Source: Setomelanomma holmii (Eukaryota > Ascomycota > Dothideomycetes > Pleosporales > Phaeosphaeriaceae). From it: 64,000 nt of DNA. Location of the stretch: the NCBI GenBank assembly GCA_010015745.1, contig ML978165.1, positions 1-64,000 on the forward strand, in the 5' to 3' direction. The translations under genes were made by a program, and so were the position numbers. Below are positions 33,501-44,391 of the stretch, piece after piece (the stretch's first letter is position 1; every line of letters starts with the position of its first letter). Under the pieces are notes generated by a model that saw only the letters and a list, made by a program, of their open reading frames with translations, was not told where the DNA came from and searched no databases.

Positions 33501-33887
33501 CTCCTTCTTTTGTTTCTTGCCCTGCTTCAACGGTGTGCTTGTAGATATGACATCTACTTCTAGACCACCTAGATCCCCATTTGACAATTTCTTGGCTTGG
33601 TTGTTGCCCTGCTTCGCAGTCGAAGGTGTGGTCGTGGTCGCTGTCGCATTTTCGAGGGCCCCGTCGGTCTGAGGCTTCCGCGAGCGTCCTTTTGCTCTAT
33701 CCTGTGCTTTCGCAGTTGTTTGCGACTGTGATGGCGGTTCAGCTACAGGTGTAGCGTTCGCGACTTCCTCGACAGGTCCAGCATTTTGTTCCGCGATGGC
33801 CTCACTCTTCCTCTGTTTCTTCGGCTTTTTCTGCGTCCCGGTCAAGCTTTCCCGCTTCCTCTTCAGCTGGGGAGTAGTGTCCGCCAT
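30561..33887 (-). CDS. UTP17: U3 snoRNP/t-UTP WD-repeat protein UTP17 (Nan1/WDR75)
   Basis: Two exons, complement of 32393-33887 and 30561-32344, with a 48-nt intron; 1092 aa. The first 200 residues are Lys/Gln/Thr-rich and basic (KRKRE, KKPKKQRK), as expected of a nucleolar protein. Two beta-propeller halves follow, with WD-like strands (for example LITLWDWVDGKKIGRWD). The junction motif HWHRDAVGAVKWSLDGNYL and the SGGDETVLTIW that follows, restored exactly by splicing, is the mid-protein signature of Nan1/WDR75. In yeast it belongs to the t-UTP subcomplex that joins rDNA transcription to 18S pre-rRNA processing. It is longer than yeast Nan1 (about 900 aa), mainly through the N-terminal tail. 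It faces RPB10 across 274 bp. Confidence 0.88.
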
Positions 33888-34161
33888 GATATCCGAGGTC
33901 GCTATTCACCGAGAGAAAAGGCGCGAGTTTGGTCGTTGTAGAACTTGCGCCGAACTTGGACCTTCAAGTTCGAAATAATTTCGAAGCTTTTCACCGCCCG
34001 CAGCGCGCTAGTACCGGTAGTTTAGCGCGCCCGCAACTTTCTTGGACATCGCGAGCTTCAAGCAACACCACGCTTTCGGAACTCACCTTGTCATTCGCGA
34101 TACACGAGTTACCCAGTCGCCTTGTCATACCGCATACGCATCTCCGACCTGCGACACCAAA
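33888..34161. promoter_or_regulatory. shared divergent promoter of UTP17 and RPB10
   Basis: The 274 bp between the two start codons must hold both promoters. It contains GC-rich pieces (GCGCGC near 34023) but no clear TATA box, as is common for ribosome-biogenesis and polymerase genes. No specific factor site is claimed. Confidence 0.6.
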
Positions 34162-34616
34162 ATGATTGTTCCAATTCGGTGCTTCTCCTGCGGCAAGGTG
34201 CGCCAACCGCTCTTTCGAAGCTTTCAGCGCAGCGCATACTGACTACCGACAGGTCGTCGGCGACCTGTGGGAGAAATACATGGAACTCCTCCAGAACAAT
34301 ATGGAAGAAGGGTAAGAGTCCTGGACGTTACGCGACCATCCAGTTCCCACGATCGTCAACCACATACCACACAACCACTCTTCCAACCCAACTCCCGCAG
34401 TCCCACTAACCACCAACCTCTCCCAGCGACGCCCTCGACGCCATAGGTCTTCAGCGCTACTGCTGCCGCCGCATGATCCTCACGCACGTCGACCTGATCG
34501 AGAAACTCCTCAAGTACGTCCCCTGCGCCGAGAAGCACGAGCAGCAGAAACAGCTGCGCGAGGCTCAGCGCAAACACGATGCTCTCCTGGCCCGGGCAGG
34601 AGCTAACGGATTGTGA
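34162..34616 (+). CDS. RPB10: RNA polymerase I/II/III shared subunit RPB10 (ABC10-beta)
   Basis: Three exons (34162-34197, 34253-34311, 34427-34616), 94 aa. It opens with MIVPIRCFSCGK, contains CxxC and the paired RYCCRRMILTHVDLIEK, the four zinc ligands of this nearly invariant subunit, and LKYVP near the usual end. RPB10 sits in the assembly platform with RPB3 and RPB11 in all three nuclear polymerases. The first exon is 12 codons. About 25 residues (EKHEQQKQLREAQRKHDALL and beyond) extend past the normal 65-70-residue length; they are charged and probably helical. Confidence 0.95.
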
Positions 34617-35258
34617 ACACAGATACAACGCTAGCGAACGAGAACAGGCGCGGGCAATGCGCGCGGGGAGGTGATGCGTTGATTTCGAGAATCGGGAGAC
34701 GTGGTTGAAGAGAATGATGGGATGAGGGAATATGGAATTTGGGAGGCATCTACATGGCGTTCTGGTCTGGATATTCATGGTGAAGCTGTAGGAGCAGGTC
34801 AATACGATCGATACAGACGTTCAAACGTTCATCAACCTTGCTCCTCAATGTGTGACAGTCACATGGGAAATGTGTTCAATGATTGAGCACAGCGTCTCGA
34901 AGGTGAGGAAAGCATAGCATTTTACTATTACAAGGTATCCATAAACTATGGCCAAGGCATCCTGCCAACCCTCTCTACGGCCTCTTGAGCGTCATTGTGC
35001 GCTCAAAGCCCGATGCCATGCCATAACATACCGTGAGGAGAAATAATTTTAGAATTCGAACGAGCTAAACCAGGAGTCCGCTATGCATGCAATGCGCACA
35101 GCAGCCTCAAAACGCCATGTATGCCAGTCTGAAAGTCCACAAAGGGTAGGAAACGCGTAGATGTCAGATATGGAGGCGTGCAATCTGATCGAAGAAAAAA
35201 GCCTCTAGCATAGAAGGGAAACCAAACAAAGACCTCATAGGCGAAGCAAATGCCACGC
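34617..35258. other. convergent intergenic region
   Basis: About 640 bases between the ends of RPB10 and RCC1; only 3' sequences are expected, nothing recognised. Confidence 0.5.
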
Positions 35259-37127
35259 CTACTTGAGCGCTGTAAGAACGCTGTACTGGCCGCCGCAGCC
35301 GGCCCAGTTGAGCTTCGTGTCCCGCACGGCGGTATTATCGATCATGGTCGGGACGTCGATGTCGTCGTCGGTGCCCTGACCGGTCTGGTAGTTCGCTGAG
35401 AAGCCCCACGAATGTGCCTTGCCATCCTTGTCGATCACGATGGAGTGGTCCGGGCCACATGCGGCTTGGACGACGTTCTTGAGTCCCGGAAGAGGAGTGG
35501 GCTCGATCAAGATCTTGGGCTTTCCGTTGTTGACCATGAGCTTCTCTTCGTCCTTGATGCCGTTTAGAAACTCTGTGGTCAGGCCAGTTTGTGAGCCATC
35601 GCAGCGACCCCATACGAGAGCTTGTCCATCCTTGCTAATGGCAATATTGTGATGCGAGCCGGCTGCAAGCTTCTCAACATTCTTGCCTTCTAGGCTTGCA
35701 ACAATGCGAGGGGCAATGACCATAGCATCGTCTGCGCCGGCGTTGGATGGGAAACCTGTCTCGCAGTAATTGTTGACTCCCCATGCCCATACGCGGCCGT
35801 CTTCTGCTATCGCAAGACCGTGGTAATCGCCACTAGCGATGGAAATGAACCTGTGGCTTGGACGCTTGAAGGTGAGATCGCGGAAGCCAAGCTTGCTCGG
35901 AAACAATCCTTCGATGAGGTTGCGCTCGGTGAGACGGCGACCGAGCTGGTTCTGCTGACCATTTCCCCAGGCAAAGACATTTCCGTCCTTGGTCAAGGCG
36001 AAGATGTGATTTGTCCCACATGCGATCTGTGTGACTTTGGTGACTCCTTCAATATACTGCGGATAGTCTGCTGTCGTGACCCCGGGTGCGAAGCCAAGTA
36101 TACCTTCGTTCTTACGGAAAGTCCCCCAGCCATAGACCGCGCCCTCGGTCGTCAATGCGAAAGAGCAGCTGTCGCCGGCTGCGATGTCGACAAAGACGGT
36201 GTCTGATGGGAAGTGTTCCATGGAGATGGCAGTCGGTGTGGCTTCAAGATCGATCAAGCCGCCTGTCTCGTCTTCGGAGTCGGAATCGTCGTCTGCGTCG
36301 AGATCGCGCATCTTGACGTTCGCATCGTCCGTTTTGCGTCCAAGTGCTTTGCTATCATTCACACCCCACGAAAGTATCTTGTTGTCCTTTGTTAAAGCCA
36401 AAACGTGCATGCCGCCTGTGGCTACCCGGACTACCTCGTGTTGATCGCTCAACAGAGGATTGTATCGTGGGCGCTTTACATCGATTGCTTTTCGAGTAGC
36501 TCCCAGCCCAAGTTCGCCGTTGGCACCCTCGCCGAAAACAAAGACTTTCAGAGGCTCGATGTATCGAACCGCATTGATTTCAGTCTTCTTGCCGCGTACG
36601 CGTCGGGGACCCTTGGGTTCTGCCTTCTTCGGTGCGGGCGCTGGCTGTGGAGCAGGCGTTGCTGATTTTATGGCAGCCTTTGGTGCTGCTTTTGGTTGTG
36701 CTACCTTTGCCTTCTTTGCTTCAGGCTCAGGCGTTGCCTCTTCGTCGCTGTCATCGTCCTTCTTGCGCTTCGTCGTCTTTGCGGGAGCAGGCTTGGGCCC
36801 TGGTGCGGGTACGGCGGTCTTCTTCACCGGGCGGGCAGCGGCTGGGGGCTTGTCAGCTCGAGTGACCTTCTTGCCGTTGGACGCGTTGACTTTACGCTTT
36901 TTTGCAACGGGCTTTGGTGCAGGCTCTGCTTCTGACTCTGATTCGACGCCGTTCGTGACAGGCGCCTCTTGCGCCTTGGTTTTGGCGCGTCGTGCTGGGC
37001 CTCGACGGAGAGTCAGCGGTGGTGTGGAATCGTGAGATGGCTTTGACGTACCATTGCCATTTACTTTGACCTCCTTAGTCTCGGTGGGCTTTGCAGCCGC
37101 AGTGCGCGAGTTTACAGCTCGAGCCAT
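35259..37127 (-). CDS. RCC1: RCC1-family Ran guanine nucleotide exchange factor
   Basis: Single exon, 622 aa. The N-terminal 190 residues are Ala/Lys/Pro-rich with basic clusters (KKRKV, KTTKRKK), typical of a nuclear, chromatin-bound tail. About seven RCC1 blades follow, seen as repeated CGTNHIFALTKDGNVFAWG-like units: GGMHVLALT, GDSCSFALTTEGAVYGWG, GDYHGLAIAEDGRVWAWG, GSHHNIAI, CGPDHSIVIDKDGKAHSWG. An acidic insert (DLDADDDSDSEDE) lies between blades. Family role (Prp20/Pim1): loads GTP on Ran in the nucleus, driving nuclear transport and mitotic control. The full blade number and the basic tail separate it from general RCC1-like proteins. Confidence 0.92.
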   Translation of the reverse strand: MARAVNSRTAAAKPTETKEVKVNGNGTSKPSHDSTPPLTLRRGPARRAKTKAQEAPVTNGVESESEAEPAPKPVAKKRKVNASNGKKVTRADKPPAAARPVKKTAVPAPGPKPAPAKTTKRKKDDDSDEEATPEPEAKKAKVAQPKAAPKAAIKSATPAPQPAPAPKKAEPKGPRRVRGKKTEINAVRYIEPLKVFVFGEGANGELGLGATRKAIDVKRPRYNPLLSDQHEVVRVATGGMHVLALTKDNKILSWGVNDSKALGRKTDDANVKMRDLDADDDSDSEDETGGLIDLEATPTAISMEHFPSDTVFVDIAAGDSCSFALTTEGAVYGWGTFRKNEGILGFAPGVTTADYPQYIEGVTKVTQIACGTNHIFALTKDGNVFAWGNGQQNQLGRRLTERNLIEGLFPSKLGFRDLTFKRPSHRFISIASGDYHGLAIAEDGRVWAWGVNNYCETGFPSNAGADDAMVIAPRIVASLEGKNVEKLAAGSHHNIAISKDGQALVWGRCDGSQTGLTTEFLNGIKDEEKLMVNNGKPKILIEPTPLPGLKNVVQAACGPDHSIVIDKDGKAHSWGFSANYQTGQGTDDDIDVPTMIDNTAVRDTKLNWAGCGGQYSVLTALK

Positions 37128-37528
37128 GGTTTGGCGACGCAGATAGAGAAATTGCGCGTGTAGTTCGAGGTGATGGCGATGTTGAGGTGGTTGGTGTTGT
37201 GGTGCGAGGAAATGTATGAGCGGCCTTGACTATTTTGAGCTTTGCACGGAGCTTCGGAATCCACACCATCCCTGTCACGCCGGACAGCGTGCATTCACCG
37301 ACGCTACGTCACTGCCTCATTGGTCGCACATACTGCTACACCAGTCCAGGCTGCCGGAGTCGTTTGCCTGTCTCTGTACCTTCTGTGCATCACCGAGTCT
37401 CCAGCGCGCGTGTTAGTCATCCGCAAGGCAGTGATCAGGCGCCGTGGCTGGTACGTGAATGGTCACTTGGACATACCGTTGATGATATCCAGAGTGAAAG
37501 CGCATTTCATTGTTCCACATCTCTCAAC
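37128..37528. other. divergent promoter region
   Basis: About 400 bp between the RCC1 and phosphoesterase start codons, holding both promoters; no clear motif named. Confidence 0.5.
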
Positions 37529-39614
37529 ATGTTTCGAACTCTTGCTCTTTTAAGCGTTCTGAAAGGGGCGTCCTGTGTGCAACCAGAAGCCCCAAAGCCG
37601 ATAGCAGCACCCCTGCGCGAGCTACCATGGGCGCAGCTTAACTTCCTGCATACAACCGATGTTCACGGGTGGTGGGGCGGCCATCTTCAAGAGTAAGTGG
37701 AACCACCATCACCAACTTCCTCCCTGCTGTGTTTTGAGAAAGCTGTTCAGCGGTCTCTCGAGCATGTCGACCTTTGGTCTCGCTGGCAGACAGCCTTACA
37801 ATATGAACGTGCATGGGTGCTTATGATTCAACAGAGCTTCATACTCAGCTGACTGGGGCGATTATGTCTCATTTGCAAAGCATCTGCATGACAAGGCTGA
37901 TGCAGACGGCTCCGACCTCCTTCTCATCGACACCGGAGATCGGGTCGAAGGAAATGCAATTTACGATTCCTCTAAACCGCGTGGCAAATTCACGTACGAG
38001 ATAGCGAAAGAACAACACATCGACCTGATTAGCTCTGGTAATCATGAGCTTTACAAGGCCGATACTGCCGAAGGAGAGCTTTTCCACACAGTACCTGACT
38101 TCAAGGGCAACTACTTGGCGTCGAATCTAGACATCTACAATCCGAAGTCTGGAAAACTAGAACCGCTGGCTCAGCGGTACAAGAAGTTTACAACGAAGAA
38201 TCAGGGAATACGCATCCTGGCCTTTGGTTTCATCTTCGACTTCACTGGTAACGCAAACAACACCGTTGTCCACAGAGTGGTAGACACAGTCAAGGAAGAG
38301 TGGTTCACAGAAGCCATCAAGGACAAGGACGTGGATCTTATCGTCGTGTTCGGACACGTCGACATTCGCTCGGATGAGTATGCACTTTTATTTAAGACAC
38401 TACGCTCGGTGCACTGGGATAAGCCCATACAGTTCTTTGGCGGTCATAGCCATATTCGGGTGAGTTTGAATATGCAGTCCAAACATCGTCCATCTTACGG
38501 AACCTGCGTATCCCTGTTCGCAAGCGAGTTTTTCTGACGTGTCTCAAAGGACTACAAGATCTTCGACAGCAAATCAGTAGCGCTCGAAAGTGGGCGATAC
38601 ATGGAGACGCTCGGCTTCATGTCCATCAATGGGCTCAGTACTGGCGGAACTGAGGAGCATGCGGCTGTGCCGCAGAAAGCAAAAGTGACCTTCGCTCGTC
38701 GCTATATCGACAACAATTTGTACTCTCTTTACCATCACAGCGACAAGAATAACAAGACCTTCCCGACAGAGCATGGTCTGAACGTCTCCAAAGCCATCGG
38801 AGAGGCTCGAGAATCTCTAGACTTGAGCCACAAATATGGCTGCGCTCCGCAGAACTACTGGGTCAATCGTCGCCCGTACCCGCATAAGGAGAGTATCTTC
38901 ACTTGGATGGAAGAAGACCTGCTTCCACGATCCATCATGAAATCCGAGCGCATCAAATCTGGCAGGAAGGCTGTAGTAGTCACCAACACTGGCGCGATTC
39001 GTTTCGACATCTTCAAAGGGGCATTCACCAAAGACACCAAGTTTCTCGTCTCGCCATTTACTTCTGCGCTTCGGTACATCCCAGATGTGCCGTACAAAGC
39101 AGCTAGTCATGTCATCAAACTGCTCAACAACGAAGGACCAATTATGCTGGAGATGATGGATCAGAATGCGTTCCTCACACCGCCGGAAGTGCACGCAGCA
39201 CGTTTTCGACCACACTTGCTGTCGTCACCTGATAGCGCATTTGCCAGACAAGCTCACGAGCAAACGGTACTAGGTGGAGATGAGCCTGAGACCTTCCCGG
39301 GTTATACAACACAAGATGATGCAAGCAACGATGGAGACGACACGATTCACTCGCAGATCCAGTTCTACAACGTTCCGAATTGCATTGAGTCGACAGTCGG
39401 ATTCAAGGCGGATGATGACCATGAGCCAGCAACGGTAGATCTCATGTATAATGAGTTCATTCAGAAGTGGGTGTTGATGGCACTGCAGTATATGGGACAG
39501 AAGTACACGAGTGATGACACGAAAGTGTTTGCGGACGGGAAGAGCTTTACAGATATCATGACAGACTGGGTGAGTGAGTACTGGAGTGTTGAAGGAAAAG
39601 ACTGCCCGACATAG
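37529..39614 (+). CDS. calcineurin-like phosphoesterase / 5'-nucleotidase family (yeast YHR202W-like)
   Basis: Three exons (37529-37692, 37835-38459, 38550-39614), 617 aa. A signal peptide (MFRTLALLSVLKGASC) precedes the metallophosphoesterase blocks: HTTDVHGWWGGH, DTGDRVEGN, SSGNHELY, VFGHVDIR and FGGHSHIR. They supply the Asp, His and Asn ligands of a two-metal centre. The C-terminal half (about 330-617) is the 5'-nucleotidase C-domain type, with NTGAIRFDIFKG. The yeast relative is vacuolar; these enzymes release phosphate from nucleotides or similar compounds, but the substrate is unproven. The first intron is long for this window (142 nt). An acidic insert (DDASNDGDD) near residue 510 looks lineage-specific. 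Confidence 0.88.
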
Positions 39615-39780
39615 AAGACACATAGTGTCCCTGCGTTCACGCGCTGAGCGCATCGAATTCATCATTGATACATCTTGGAAATCCATCCCGTTTCCACAGG
39701 CCTAAACGCCGATGCCATGCAAAGAGCTAGGTATACACAATTCTTACACGCCCTCTCTCAACTCCACACCGAATCTATTG

Positions 39781-40385
39781 TCATGACACCGGCCCCTTCT
39801 GCTCCCCCTCTCTCGCCCTCGCAAACGCGCTCCTCACACCCTCATGCTCCATTATACTCTGTCCCCCACCATTCACCACCCTCAAAAGATTCCCCTCATA
39901 CGGATGCCCCCTCCCCTCAAACGTCTTCAACCTCGCCAACCTTTCCTTCCTGAGCCTATTCTTCGGCAACATTCCACTAACCGCCTTTCTCAGCACCTCT
40001 CCGCCTCCCCACTTCGCAATCATGCGGTCCATGCTGATTTCCTTAAGCGAGCCCGGGCGCGTCGTGTGTGTGTGGTAGAGCTTCTGGAACCGCTTCTTGC
40101 CCGTCGTGTGGATATTGACGCAGTCAATGGCGACTACGTAGTCGCCGCAGTCGGTTGACGGGTCGAAGATGGGCTTGTGCTTGCCCATCAGGATTAGGGC
40201 GATGGAAGAGGCGACGCGGCCGAGGGCGCGGGGGTCGGAGCCGATGTCGATGAGGTGCCATGAGCGGGCGTATGCGAGGCGGGTCTAGTCGATGTCAGAA
40301 AGTGATACATTTGCTGCATCTGTGGGTGCAATCTGTGAATGCGGAGGTCCGATGCGCTGCATACCTTGCCTATTGTTTGGGACAT
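39781..40385 (-). CDS. MRPL23: mitochondrial large-subunit ribosomal protein uL13m (MRPL23)
   Basis: Two exons, complement of 40365-40385 and 39781-40284, joined over an 80-nt intron; 174 aa. The tiny first exon codes MSQTIGK; the second begins TRLAYARSWHLIDIG and goes on with LGRVASSIALILMGKHKPIF, GDYVVAIDCVNI, KKRFQKLYHTHTTRPGSLK and VSGMLPKNRLR, all uL13 landmarks. It is a structural protein of the mitoribosome. An in-frame ATG at 40406 would add seven residues. The C-terminal 40 residues go beyond the bacterial core, as in other fungal versions. It converges on the phosphoesterase gene. Confidence 0.93.
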
Positions 40386-40721
40386 ATTGAGAGTTTGTGA
40401 GGCCAATGGCCTGTGAAATAGGATTTGAGCTCCTTGTCGGAAGTATGAAGCTGGGAACCGCGGGAATGTTGCTCAATAGGTTGAATTGACGTCTACTATC
40501 TGCGGTAGCTCTTCCTGAGGTCGAAGTTCAGATGCCAAGCTCGGGAACAAATTCGCGAGTAGTCACGTGAATCGAGACAGGGAAGTTGCAAGTGGGCCAG
40601 TCGGAGCAAGCGTACTGCCGAATGACGGATTTCAAAGCGACCAAGTCGATGAAGGTGATCTTGTCTATTTTCCCCAATCACGACTTCCTAACAATTGAAA
40701 CCCAGCTTGCTACTTTTCATT
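40386..40721. promoter_or_regulatory. shared divergent promoter of uL13m and CCS1
   Basis: 336 bp between two start codons pointing away from each other; both promoters must lie here. No confident motif. Confidence 0.5.
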
Positions 40722-41690
40722 ATGACGGTGCCAGCTTTCGAAACGATATTCGCGGTTCCCATGACCTGCCAAAGTTGCATCAATGACATCGAGGGCAGCT
40801 TGCAGCAACTAAGTGGTACGAGCGCCTTCGGCCCTGCATATCACTTCGAGTACTGACCCAAATCCAGGTATCAGTAAAGTCACGGCAAATCTCAAGGACC
40901 AACTAGTCTCAATTGAAGGCACCGCAGCACCGTCGGCTGTTGTGGCCGCGATTCAGTCTACAGGTCGTGATGCCATTCTCCGCGGTACCGGCAAGTCGAA
41001 TAGTAAGTAGCTGTATCGACGTTCTGATCTGCACAAGTTGTGGTTGACCTGATAATGTAGGCGCTGCTGTCTGCATCCTAGAGTCACATGCCCCTCATGT
41101 TGAGAACAAGGTGCGCGGACTGGTACGTATGGTCGAGGTGGCACCTAGCATGACTATCATCGACTTGAGCATAAGAGGACTCTCTCCTGGGACATACCAC
41201 GCCACTGTCAGAGAGAGTGGCGATATCTCCGAAGGTCCTGAATCTACTGGCGGTATCTGGGAAGAATTGAAAGCCAAGAAAGAAGGCAAACCAAGTCGAG
41301 GCATCTTTGGTACTGTCGAAGTAGGAAAGGGCGGCGTTGGTGCAGTCTTTCTAGACAAGCCAATACAGATATGGGAGATGATCGGTCGGAGTGTTGTCGT
41401 CTCGAGGCAGCATGATGGAAAGGTAAGACGATCTGCAAACCTGATTGTGACTGTGCCTGACTTGCAACAGTTCGACAAGAACGATCCGGATACTCTAGTC
41501 GGAGTGATCGCACGGAGCGCTGGTGTTTGGGACAGTAAGTGTTTTTTCCATTGACCTCCAATCCTCAGATATCCCCATCTCAGACTGAGACACTAACATC
41601 GGCCACTCAGACGACAAGACCGTATGCTCGTGTTCCGGCAAGACAGTCTGGCAGGAGAGAGAAGAACAGCGCGATCGTGGCATGCTATGA
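40722..41690 (+). CDS. CCS1: copper chaperone for Cu/Zn superoxide dismutase (CCS1)
   Basis: Five exons (40722-40815, 40868-41002, 41061-41422, 41471-41534, 41611-41690), 244 aa. Domain 1 is a heavy-metal-associated fold with the copper site MTCQSC (residues 14-19). Domain 2 (about 85-220) resembles SOD1 (RGLVRMVEV, GLSPGTYHATVRE) but lacks most catalytic histidines. Domain 3 ends with the CSCSG copper-transfer motif (CxC). The protein delivers copper and forms the disulfide in SOD1, in cytosol and the mitochondrial intermembrane space. The three-domain order and the length match yeast Ccs1. All four introns are 48-76 nt and fit the reading frame exactly. Confidence 0.94.
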
Positions 41691-42656
41691 GTCGATGCCA
41701 AGGTAGACCAAACATCATTGGGGATAATGAAGTGCCATTCAAATGCCGTGGCCGGTAGTAGATCTCTTAAGCATGCACCTTGAAATCTAGGCCGAAACTA
41801 CACATGCGCGAACACGGACTTTTGGCAGGGCCGGCGGTTCATGCGTTCATGCCTGGACTTCCAAGGCGACCGAATGAGTGGCTGCAGAGAATCGGCGTCA
41901 CGTGGCTGTCTCAGTCGCCAGAATGCCATGTAACAGGTCTCAAACGCTTTCAGTCCATGATAGCAAGGGGGCCAAAGTCGGTGTTTGTTGCGCTGCCGTG
42001 AGGTTGGCCTTCGCCGCAAATGCGCCTGCAGGCTGACCAGAGCGCTTCAAAAGGTTGTTGGCAGCACGCAGTATCGGACGGGCGTGGTGTCATGCTGGAA
42101 TGGGATGGTTGCGGCGTCTGGTCGAGTCTGTAACCGCTGTGGATTCGGGCTTCACGATGCAGGGGGCCAATCACAGGCGGACAGCCACCATAGGCGCGGT
42201 GTTAGCCAAGGCTTGTCTTCAGACGCGCTGGGACTCAGATTTGGTCTCCCCACCTGTGCCCTCCTGCAACCGCCCGCCAAATTCCCGTCGTGTCCCTGTC
42301 TTCCTCAAGTGCTGTCCTCGAAACCTCCTTCCTCCGCCCGACCTGCCAACTTGTGCCTGACACCTGCACGCTGTACAATCGTTTCCCGGCGCCGCACCAC
42401 CAACACGACCCTCTCACATACCTGGGAACTAATTGTAGCGGACTACTCGCCACTGTAATACTGTACTCGACGTCGCGCACCCATAAAGCCCCGGCGGCTA
42501 CGCTGTAATCTGTACGAGGAGAAGAGGAGGAACGCAGTCGCATCAGAACGCGATTGAAGCGGAACACTACCCCACCTGACCCGTGGAGTAGCTGGAGCAG
42601 CGCACTGAGGCTTGACGACACCATACTGCCGGGTAACTAGTGAAAGAACACTCGTC
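41691..42656. other. intergenic region upstream of noxR
   Basis: Almost 1 kb with no gene recognised; likely the noxR promoter and a long leader. Confidence 0.5.
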
Positions 42657-44391
42657 ATGTCTCTGAAGCAGGTGCGCACCTTCCCTCTGCGCGCGAGTGC
42701 GCCTACCAAGTCAACTGCTAATGGCGGGGTAGGAAATCGAAACCTGGGTGGCAGCCCTCGCCAGCTACGACAATAATGAGTTCGACGAGGCGTTGAAGAC
42801 GTTTGAGAACATCTCCGACACCTCCAAGATACTGTTCAACTGCGGTGTCATCCATGCGACACTGGGCGAGCATGAGAAGGCGGTAAGTACAAGATGCGTC
42901 TTGAATATATGAGCGAGCGCGTGCTCATGGATTTACAGGTCGATTGCTACCAGCGCGCTGTGCGTCTGGACCAGTATCTCGCCGTTGCATACTTTCAGCA
43001 GGGCGTGTCCAACTTCCTCATGGGCGACTTCGAGGAGGCGCTTGCCAACTTCAACGACACCCTGTTGTACCTCCGTGGCAACAACAACATCGACTACGAA
43101 CAGCTGGGCCTAAAGTTCAAGCTGTATTCGTGCGAGGTCCTGTTCAACCGCGGTCTCTGCTACATCTACCTGCAGCAACGGGACGCTGGTCTGCAGGACC
43201 TGTCATTCGCTGCGAAGGAAAAGGTTGTGCCTGATCACGACGTGATCGACGAAGCCATCAACGAGGCAGCAGAGGGCTACACTGTCTTCTCAATCCCTGT
43301 TGGCATTGTCTACCGCCCGAATGAAGCCAAGGTCAAGAATTTGAAGACGAAGGACTATCTCGGAAAGGCGCGTCTGGTCGCCGCTTCAGATCGCGCCAAT
43401 GCATTCACTGGATTCGCCGGTTCCGAGAACAAGAAGGTCTCCCAGGTAGCCAAGGATGACCGACCCGAGGAGAAGCTTTCTTTCGCCGCTACCAACCTGG
43501 TGAAGCCGGAGCTGCAAAGCCGTGCGCGCCAGCAGTCAGAGCCTCCGATGAATCGCAACGTATTCCCGCCTACGCCACCGCCTGAGGCGGATGGCCGAAG
43601 GTCCAATGGCAGTAGCGATGCTCCTATGAGTCGTGCCCAATCTGTACGCGGTGGTGGCCCCAAGCCACAGCCCTTGAACCTAGGACGAGCTGCATTTGAT
43701 CAGTCGCAGAACAGCGAACCCCGTCGTCAGGGCACCCAGCGCTCTGCATCGGAAAGGCCTCCACCAAGTCGCTCTGAGTCGACTCGTAATCAAGCACGGC
43801 GCGACTACAAGCCCCGTCGTCGCGGATCTGACGACGACATCATCGATGACTACTACGAAGACGATGGCTACAGCCAGTCGCGCGGGAGTCGTGGCGCATA
43901 CACTCGCTCAAAACAAAGTCGGCGGCCTGCTTACATCGAGGAAGAGGACGAAGATGACTATGACGGTAGTGATCTTGATGATGCCGAATTCGAAATGATG
44001 TCACGGCAAAAGACGAGGAGGCGGTCGCCCGCGCGCTCTACACGATCAGGTGGCAGCAGCCGTGCAGTCGGAGGCAAGATTCGCGTCAAGGTCCATGCTG
44101 GTGACACTCGCTATGTCTTTATCACCCAAGACACTACCATGCGGGAGTTCTGGCAGTTGATCAAGGAGAAGTTTGGCGTGAGGAACAACTTCAAGGTCGA
44201 GATCAAAGACGATGGTGACATGATCACCATGGCGGATCAAGACGATCTCGATATGGCCATTGAGACGGCGAGAAGCGAAGCTAAGAGAGAGAATAGCGAT
44301 ATGGCGAAGATGGAGGTACGTCACGTTCGTTCTCGAATAACCACAGCTCATACTAACATGCACACAGGTTTGGGTCAGAGAGGTTGTATAG
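42657..44391 (+). CDS. noxR: NADPH oxidase regulatory subunit NoxR (p67phox-like)
   Basis: Four exons (42657-42671, 42733-42882, 42939-44315, 44368-44391), 521 aa. Residues 1-165 are TPR repeats (ALKTFENISDTSKILFNCGV, CYQRAVRLDQYLAVAYFQQG, VLFNRGLCYIYL) of the p67phox type that bind Rac-GTP. The next block (FSIPVGIVYRPNEAKVKNLK) is the conserved activation-type stretch of fungal NoxR. A long Arg/Ser/Pro-rich region follows, and a PB1 domain (GKIRVKVHAGDTRYVFI, about 430-510) ends the protein. NoxR activates the membrane oxidases NoxA/NoxB and thereby hyphal growth, sexual development and symbiosis. The first exon is only five codons and the last seven codons plus stop; both are needed for the known ends (MSLKQ, VWVREVV). 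Confidence 0.93.

Noticed and set aside
36460..37035. 191-codon frame antisense to the RCC1 N terminus
   Set aside because: Ala/Gly/Ser/Phe-rich mirror of the Lys/Pro/Ala-rich tail; no independent support.
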